The position numbers and the translations under genes were made by a program. A stretch of DNA of 12,353 bases from an uncultured Gammaproteobacteria bacterium. Its GTDB lineage: Bacteria; Pseudomonadota; Gammaproteobacteria; Rariloculales; Rariloculaceae. The DNA lies in NCBI GenBank assembly GCA_946887385.1, contig CAMPKU010000129.1:1-12353 (forward strand), given 5' to 3'. Shown here piece by piece: positions 7,788 through 12,353 of the stretch. The notes under the pieces were generated by a model. The model was not told where the DNA came from. It searched no databases and saw only the letters and a list, made by a program, of their open reading frames with translations. How positions within the stretch are numbered: position 1 is the stretch's first letter; each line of letters starts with the position of its first letter.

Positions 7788-8516
7788 AAAGCCGTATTCG
7801 AACTGGCCGGAGAGCCGCGCGCGCAGCTCGGCCGCACCGATAGCCGCCGCCTGCGCAAGGCCGGCAAAGTCCCCGCCATCGTGTACGGCGGCGGCGAAGT
7901 GCCGGAGGCGCTCGTCTTCGACCACAACGCCCTTCGCAATCAGATGGGCCGCGAAGCGTTCTACACCAGCATTCTCACGCTGAAGGTTGGCTCGAAGGCG
8001 CAGCAGGTCGTCGTCAAGAGCGTCGAGCGTCATCCCGCACGGCCGCTGATCATGCACCTCGACTTTCAACGCGTTCGCGAGGACGTCGAGCTCACGATCA
8101 CCGTCCGCATCCACTTCGCCGGCGAAGCCGAGGCGAAGGGCGTGAAGGAGCAAGGCGGCGTCGTCGAGCACCTGCTCACGGACGTCGAAGTGCGCTGCTT
8201 GCCGCGCCATTTGCCCGAGTACCTCGAGCTCGACGTCTCGGCACTCGAGCTCAATCAGATCTATCACCTGTCGGACCTCAAGCTGCCCGAGGGCGTCACG
8301 CTCGTTGCGCTCGCGGGCGGCCAGGATCAACCGGTCGTCGCGATCAACCTGCCACGCGCGGAGGAAGTCGACGTGGCCGCGGCGGCAACGCCGGCCGGAG
8401 AAGTTCCGGCGCTGGCGCAGGCGGAGCCTGCCGAAGGCGAGGCCGCTGCCGGCGACGCAGCCAAAGGCGGCGCCAAGCCCGATGCAAAAGGCGGCAAAAC
8501 CGAAGGCAAGAAGTAG
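7785..8516 (+). CDS. rplY: Ribosomal protein bL25, CTC/TL5 type
   Basis: Binds 5S rRNA in the large ribosomal subunit; CTC-type L25 has an added C-terminal domain compared with the short E. coli protein (94 residues). The 243-residue product has the L25 domain at about 1-95 (SRRLRKAGKVPAIVYGG near 18-34, ERHPARPLIMHLDFQRV near 79-95), a beta-rich TL5-like domain at about 96-190, and an Ala/Glu/Lys-rich low-complexity tail of roughly 50 residues, probably disordered, ending in KTEGKK. The GTG start is set by the GGAGGT site. Its own promoter lies just upstream, and an intrinsic terminator follows 22 bases after the stop, so it can be made apart from prs. Neighbours prs and pth match the family's usual context. 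Confidence 0.95.
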   Translation: MKAVFELAGEPRAQLGRTDSRRLRKAGKVPAIVYGGGEVPEALVFDHNALRNQMGREAFYTSILTLKVGSKAQQVVVKSVERHPARPLIMHLDFQRVREDVELTITVRIHFAGEAEAKGVKEQGGVVEHLLTDVEVRCLPRHLPEYLELDVSALELNQIYHLSDLKLPEGVTLVALAGGQDQPVVAINLPRAEEVDVAAAATPAGEVPALAQAEPAEGEAAAGDAAKGGAKPDAKGGKTEGKK

Positions 8517-8538
8517 CTCTTCTTCCTCTCCGCCAAAC

Positions 8539-8568
8539 GAAGGCCGCCACCAGGCGGCCTTTCCTTTT
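8539..8568 (+). terminator. Intrinsic terminator after rplY
   Basis: AAGGCCGCC (8540-8548) pairs with GGCGGCCTT (8553-8561) around an ACCA tetraloop, with a G-U pair possible at the base, and is followed by TTCCTTTT. A strong stem with a T-rich tail ends the prs-rplY unit and separates it from pth. Confidence 0.85.
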
Positions 8569-8608
8569 CACCCCTGCGCGCCGCCCGAACCGCCGAGCAC
8601 GGCTCTTG

Positions 8609-8630
8609 TGCAATCATGCAACCTTGAATG
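8609..8630 (+). promoter_or_regulatory. Weak extended -10 before pth
   Basis: TGC followed by AATCAT (8612-8617, four of six matches) gives an extended -10 pattern whose start would fall near 8624, about 4 bases before the ATG at 8628. No clear -35 and no Shine-Dalgarno sequence is seen. A promoter is needed somewhere after the terminator at 8539-8568. Confidence 0.35.
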
Positions 8631-9236
8631 AGCACGCCAATCGATTTGATTGTGGGCCTGGGAAATCCGGGGCCGGAATACGAAGCCACTCGCCACAATG
8701 CAGGCTTCTGGTTCGTGGACCTGCTCGCGCGCGAGCACGGCGGCACGTTCTCGCGCGAGCGCAAGCTGCACGGCGAAGCGGCTGAGATCGCGATCGCCGG
8801 CCGCCGCATTCGCCTATTGAAGCCGATGACCTACATGAACTTGAGCGGCCAGTCCGTCGGGGCCGCCGTGAGCTACTACAAGATTGCGACGGAGCACGTG
8901 CTCGTCGCCTATGACGAGCTCGACTTGCCGCCGGGCCGCGCGCAGCTGAAGTTCGACGGCGGGAGCGCGGGCCACAACGGCATCGCCAGCGTCATCGAGC
9001 ACATCGGCACAAAATTTTGGCGGCTGCGCTTCGGCGTGGGTCACCCGCGCGACAAGGAGCAGGCCGGCGGCCGCCGCGACGTGATCGACCATGTACTGAA
9101 GCGCGCCGGCGGCGCCGAAGAGGCCACATTGCGCGACAAGCTGCAAGAAGCGGCCGGCCTCGTGCCGCTGCTGCTCGAGCACGGCGCCGAACGCATGAAG
9201 AACCGTCTGCACACTCGCAAATCGGAGACCGAATAA
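8628..9236 (+). CDS. pth: Peptidyl-tRNA hydrolase
   Basis: Cleaves the ester bond between tRNA and the peptide of prematurely released peptidyl-tRNAs, recycling tRNA in the cytosol. The 202-residue protein (E. coli 194) shows GLGNPGPEY at 10-18 with Asn13, the catalytic His23 in TRHNAGFW, KPMTYMNLSG (about 65-74), the YDELDLPPG segment (about 95-103) with its conserved Asp, AGHNG (about 115-119) with its conserved Asn, and FWRLRFGVGHP (about 129-139). The ATG gives the standard family N-terminus. ychF starts 3 bases after its stop, the widely conserved pth-ychF pair. It lies downstream of the rplY terminator and so needs its own promoter. Confidence 0.97.
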   Translation: MSTPIDLIVGLGNPGPEYEATRHNAGFWFVDLLAREHGGTFSRERKLHGEAAEIAIAGRRIRLLKPMTYMNLSGQSVGAAVSYYKIATEHVLVAYDELDLPPGRAQLKFDGGSAGHNGIASVIEHIGTKFWRLRFGVGHPRDKEQAGGRRDVIDHVLKRAGGAEEATLRDKLQEAAGLVPLLLEHGAERMKNRLHTRKSETE

Positions 9237-9239
9237 CTC

Positions 9240-10331
9240 ATGGGCATCAAGTGCGGCATCGTTGGATTGCCGAACGTCGGCAAGTCGACGTTGTTCAATG
9301 CGCTCACGGCGGCGGAGATTCCGGCCGAGAACTATCCCTTTTGTACGATCGACCCGAACGTCGGCGTCGTCGCCGTGCCGGACCCGAAGCTGGAGGCGTT
9401 GGCCGCGATCATCAAACCCGAGAAGATCGTGCCGACCGTGGTCGAGTTCGTCGACATCGCAGGCCTCGTGGAAGGCGCGTCGCAGGGCCAGGGCCTCGGC
9501 AACCAGTTCCTCGCCCACATTCGCGAGACGCATGCGATCGCGCACCTCGTGCGCTGCTTCGAGAACGACGACATCGTGCATGTGGCGGGCAAAGTGAATC
9601 CGCTGCATGACATCGAGATCATCGACACCGAGCTCATGCTCGCCGACCTCGATACCGTGCAAAAGGTACACCAGCGCGCCGAGCGCGCTGCGAAGACCAA
9701 CGACAAAGCCGCGATGGCGCGCCGCGACGCGTTGAAGAAACTGCTCGATGCGCTCGAGAACGGCAAGCCCGTGCGAACGGTTCAGCTCGGCGAGAGCGAG
9801 GCCGACGTGCTGCAAGAGCTGCACCTGATCACGGCCAAACCCGTGATGTACGTGGCGAACGTGGCCGAAGACTCGCCGCCCGACAATCCGCTCGTCGAGG
9901 CCGTGCGCACGCTCGCAGCAGGACAAGGCGCCGAAGTCGTCGTGATTTCCGCGGCCATCGAGGCAGAGCTCGCGCGGTTACCCGAAGCTGAGCGCGCCGA
10001 GTTTCTCGCGAGCTTAGGCCTCACCGAGCCCGGCTTGCACCGCGTGATTCGCTCGGCCTACAAGCTGCTGGGCCTCAAGACGTTCTATACGGCCGGCCCC
10101 AAAGAGGTTCGTGCCTGGACGGTGCGGCGCGATGCCACCGCGCCCGAGGCGGCGGGCGCGATTCACACCGATTTCGAGCGCGGCTTCATCCGCGCGGAGG
10201 TGATCGGCTACGACCAGTTCGTCGCGCGGCGCGGCGAGCAAGGCGCTCGCGAGGCCGGCGAGCTGCGGCTCGAGGGCAAGACCTACGTGGTGCAGGAAGG
10301 CGACGTGATCCACTTCAGGTTCAACGTCTAG
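9240..10331 (+). CDS. ychF: Redox/translation-associated ATPase YchF (OLA1 family)
   Basis: An Obg-like P-loop ATPase that associates with ribosomes and, in E. coli, is linked to the oxidative stress response; unlike other Obg proteins it prefers ATP. Its 363 residues equal the E. coli length. Motifs: G1 GLPNVGKST at 9-17, NYPFCTIDPNVG (about 32-43), G3 DIAGLVEGAS (about 71-80), NVAED (about 206-210) in place of the NKxD guanine signature, a helical insert around 120-185, and a C-terminal TGS domain starting near FYTAGPKEVRAW (about 281). It is coupled closely to pth, and dadA follows after 16 bases. Confidence 0.97.
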   Translation: MGIKCGIVGLPNVGKSTLFNALTAAEIPAENYPFCTIDPNVGVVAVPDPKLEALAAIIKPEKIVPTVVEFVDIAGLVEGASQGQGLGNQFLAHIRETHAIAHLVRCFENDDIVHVAGKVNPLHDIEIIDTELMLADLDTVQKVHQRAERAAKTNDKAAMARRDALKKLLDALENGKPVRTVQLGESEADVLQELHLITAKPVMYVANVAEDSPPDNPLVEAVRTLAAGQGAEVVVISAAIEAELARLPEAERAEFLASLGLTEPGLHRVIRSAYKLLGLKTFYTAGPKEVRAWTVRRDATAPEAAGAIHTDFERGFIRAEVIGYDQFVARRGEQGAREAGELRLEGKTYVVQEGDVIHFRFNV

Positions 10332-10332
10332 C

Positions 10333-10350
10333 GAGGAAGTCGCCGCCGTG
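10333..10350 (+). promoter_or_regulatory. RBS fixing the GTG start of dadA
   Basis: GAGGAAG at 10333-10339 lies 8 bases before GTG 10348. The resulting N-terminus begins directly with the FAD-binding beta strand, as in other DadA proteins. Confidence 0.7.
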
Positions 10351-11604
10351 AACGTGATAGTGCTCGGCGCGGGCCTGCTCGGAGTTACGTCCGCGTACTT
10401 CTTGCGCCAGCACGGGCACGATGTGACGGTAGTCGACCGGCAAGCGACGCCGGCCGCCGAAACGAGCTTCGCGAACGGCGGCCAGATTTCCGTAAGTCAT
10501 GCGGAGCCGTGGGCCAATCCCAGCGCGCCGTTCAAGGTGCTCAAGTGGCTCACGAAAGAGGATGCACCGCTGCTGTTCCGGCCGCGGATCGATCTTCAGC
10601 AATGGCTATGGACGCTCGCCTTTTTGCGCGAGTGCACGCCGGCGCGCACGCGACGCAACATCGAGCACATCGTGAGGCTCGGCACGTACAGCCGCGAGAT
10701 GCTTCAGCAGCTGCGCCGCGATATCGGCATCGACTACGACCAGCGCACGCAAGGGATCCTGCACTTCTACACGAGCGCGAAAGAGCTCGCAGCGGCCGAA
10801 GCGCCCGCCGCGCAGATGCGCGCGCTGGGATGCGACCGCCGCGTGATTACCGTCGACGAAGCGGTGCGCATCGAGCCGGCTTTGAGCCACATCCGAGCAA
10901 AGCTCGCGGGCGCCACGTACACGGCCCAAGACGAATCCGGCGACGCGAACTGCTTCGCGCGCGAGCTGGTCGAGCATTGCCAGGCCGACGGCGTGCGGTT
11001 CCTCATGAGCCACACCGTCACGGCGCTCCGTGCATTCGGCGGTCAGCTCGACCATGTCGAAGCCACGGACTCGGTGGGCCGCTTCCAATTCTTGCGCGCC
11101 GACGCCTACGTGCTGGCGATGGGCAGCATGAGCCCGATCTACGCGCGCCCGCTTGGCATCAAGCTGCCGATCTATCCCGCGAAGGGCTACTCCGTGACGA
11201 TGCCCGTGCGCGACGCAGCGCGCGCATTCGAAGTCTCGTTAACCGATGACGAGCACAAGCTCGTCTTCACGCGGCTAGGCGACCGTTTGCGCATCGCCGG
11301 CACCGCGGAGCTCAACGGTTACGATCGCGACTTGAACCGCGTGCGCTGCGAGGCGCTCGTGCGGCGCACTGAGGAGCTCTTTCCCGGCGCCGGCGACACG
11401 GAACGCGCGCAGTTCTGGACCGGTCTGCGGCCCTCCACGCCCTCGAACGTGCCGATCGTCGGCCGCTCGAAGTTGCCGAACCTCTTCTTGAACAGCGGCC
11501 ACGGCACGCTCGGCTGGACGCACGCCTGCGGCTCCGGCAAAAGCCTCGCGCGCATCGTGAGCGGTCAACGGCCCGAGGTCGATTTCCCGTTCGCCGGCGT
11601 CTGA
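10348..11604 (+). CDS. dadA: D-amino acid dehydrogenase (small subunit)
   Basis: An FAD-dependent dehydrogenase that oxidises D-amino acids, typically D-alanine, to 2-oxo acids and ammonia and passes electrons to the respiratory chain at the inner membrane. The 418-residue protein (E. coli DadA 432) has the dinucleotide-binding GAGLLG at 7-12, the DadA-typical ETSFANGGQIS (about 38-48), the PIYPAKGYSVTMP core (about 274-286), and a C-terminal flavin-binding NSGHGTLGWTHACGSGKS (about 381-398). It follows ychF by 16 bases on the same strand and may be cotranscribed with pth-ychF. The usual partner, a dadX-type alanine racemase, is not in the window. Another substrate (for example D-proline or D-glutamate) within the same family is possible. 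Confidence 0.9.
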   Translation: MNVIVLGAGLLGVTSAYFLRQHGHDVTVVDRQATPAAETSFANGGQISVSHAEPWANPSAPFKVLKWLTKEDAPLLFRPRIDLQQWLWTLAFLRECTPARTRRNIEHIVRLGTYSREMLQQLRRDIGIDYDQRTQGILHFYTSAKELAAAEAPAAQMRALGCDRRVITVDEAVRIEPALSHIRAKLAGATYTAQDESGDANCFARELVEHCQADGVRFLMSHTVTALRAFGGQLDHVEATDSVGRFQFLRADAYVLAMGSMSPIYARPLGIKLPIYPAKGYSVTMPVRDAARAFEVSLTDDEHKLVFTRLGDRLRIAGTAELNGYDRDLNRVRCEALVRRTEELFPGAGDTERAQFWTGLRPSTPSNVPIVGRSKLPNLFLNSGHGTLGWTHACGSGKSLARIVSGQRPEVDFPFAGV

Positions 11605-11649
11605 GGGCACGATGTAAGATCGAAGCGGGCTACCACGAGTAACCGCGAC

Positions 11650-12306
11650 ATGAGATCGTCGTTTTTGTCATGCCGAAGCGCGCACTGCGCGCTCGCAAGC
11701 GTAGTGGTCGCCGTTGGCGCAGCGGCGATCGGCGCTCAATCGGCTCCGGAAGTCTTGCCGCTGTTCGACGGCACGCTCGGCCAAGCCACGATCGAGAACG
11801 GCGGTGCGTTCGCGATCGAGAACGGCGTCCTACGCGCCGACGGCCCCGAAGGCTGGTTACGCTTTCCCGGCCTCCACCGCGATTTCCGGTTGAGCGTGGA
11901 GCTGCGCTTTCTCACCGACAACGCCGACAGCGGCGTGTTCTTCCGCGCCCTGCCGGACGGCACATTCGGCCGCGGCTGGCCGACTCGCAGCTATCAAGTG
12001 CAGCTACTGAATCCGCTCGCGGGCGGCTCGCTGCCGCCCGTCGGCGGCTTGTTTCGCCACGGCATGCCTCCTGGCGAAACGGCACTCGACCGCGACGCTG
12101 TCCGCAGCGCGTTCACGGGCACGGGCGAATGGCAGCTTCTCGAGATCGAGCTCATCGGCGACGCGCTCGAAGTGCAGCTCAACGGCGTGCCGGTAACGAA
12201 AGCGTCCGGCATCGAAGACGTCGCGGGCTACATCGGCATCCAGAGCGAGACGCGCGCCGTCGAGCTCCGCCGCATCGACATCGAGATAGTCGAGAGGCGG
12301 CCGTGA
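11650..12306 (+). CDS. Secreted DUF1080 (3-keto-disaccharide hydrolase-like) protein
   Basis: A 218-residue protein with an N-terminal signal peptide: Arg2/Arg9, hydrophobic residues about 14-29, and probable cleavage near AIGA-QS (29) or AQS-AP (31). The mature part is a single concanavalin-like beta-sandwich of the DUF1080 family: LFDGT (about 38-42), NADSGVFFRA (about 90-99), SYQVQLLN (about 114-121), GEWQLLEIELIGD (about 159-171), LNGVPV (about 177-182) and GYIGIQSE (about 194-201). The family name comes from hydrolysis of 3-keto sugars in some members; many others are uncharacterised. It starts 45 bases after dadA, with only a weak upstream ribosome site, and overlaps the next gene as GTGA. 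It is probably a periplasmic carbohydrate-active or sugar-binding protein. Confidence 0.8.
   Translation: MRSSFLSCRSAHCALASVVVAVGAAAIGAQSAPEVLPLFDGTLGQATIENGGAFAIENGVLRADGPEGWLRFPGLHRDFRLSVELRFLTDNADSGVFFRALPDGTFGRGWPTRSYQVQLLNPLAGGSLPPVGGLFRHGMPPGETALDRDAVRSAFTGTGEWQLLEIELIGDALEVQLNGVPVTKASGIEDVAGYIGIQSETRAVELRRIDIEIVERRP
12292..12305 (+). promoter_or_regulatory. RBS for the truncated last gene
   Basis: GAGAGG at 12292-12297, within the end of the DUF1080 gene, is 5 bases before GTG 12303. Confidence 0.5.
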
Positions 12307-12353
12307 ACACGAACCTCGAAGCGCCGCGCGACCCGCGTGCCTCCGTGCGGTCG
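12303..12353 (+). CDS. 5' end of an unidentified gene, cut by window edge
   Basis: An open frame of 17 codons starts at GTG 12303, overlaps the DUF1080 stop as GTGA, has a GAGAGG ribosome site 5 bases upstream and remains open to the window end. The visible product is MNTNLEAPRDPRASVRS, too short to assign. The overlap implies translational coupling with the DUF1080 gene and therefore a possible shared pathway. Confidence 0.5.
   Translation, partial: MNTNLEAPRDPRASVRS

Noticed and set aside
8814..9926. 370-codon minus-strand open frame across pth and ychF
   Set aside because: It spans the antisense of two conserved genes and is His/Arg/Val-rich without domain features.
11605..11649. Promoter before the DUF1080 gene (TGTAAGAT at 11613-11620)
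   Set aside because: The hexamer TAAGAT matches only four of six bases and no acceptable -35 is found at proper spacing; readthrough from dadA is as likely.

Overview
The window is about 12.4 kb of GC-rich, densely packed chromosome. Its layout is the housekeeping neighbourhood best known from Pseudomonas and Xanthomonas-type Gammaproteobacteria: (hemA)-prfA-prmC-moeB running one way, and a TPR lipoprotein gene-lolB-(ispE)-tRNA-Gln-prs-rplY-pth-ychF running the other way. This order, together with family-typical protein features, points to a high-GC gammaproteobacterium. I cannot place it more precisely from sequence alone.

Left arm, minus strand (11 to about 4156): mscS, prfA (release factor 1), prmC (which methylates release factors), moeB/thiF-like E1 enzyme, and a small P-loop kinase-like protein of the FlaR type. 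The junctions are a 4-base GTGA overlap, a 2-base gap, a 4-base ATGA overlap and a 9-base gap, so they look like one transcription unit. prfA and prmC are functional partners. A mechanosensitive channel gene (mscS) sits where hemA is normally found.

Centre (about 4117-4258): a short divergent promoter region. Right arm, plus strand: TPR lipoprotein and lolB (ATGA overlap), then tRNA-Gln(UUG), prs (TTG start) and rplY (own extended -10 promoter), closed by a clear intrinsic terminator at 8539-8568. A second unit follows: pth, ychF and dadA with gaps of 3 and 16 bases. Last come a secreted DUF1080 protein and the first 17 codons of a further gene that overlaps it by 4 bases and runs off the window.

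The genes serve translation (RF1, PrmC, L25/CTC, Pth, YchF, tRNA-Gln), nucleotide precursors (PRPP synthase), lipoprotein sorting (LolB) and D-amino acid oxidation (DadA). I see no mobile element, CRISPR array or defence system. No stretch longer than 300 bases lacks a gene.

The main points of interest are departures from the expected order: ispE is absent between lolB and tRNA-Gln, and hemA is absent and its place is held by mscS. There is also a GC-only hairpin just upstream of the SD-less prfA start, and several -10 boxes lie so close to start codons that leaderless transcripts are possible.
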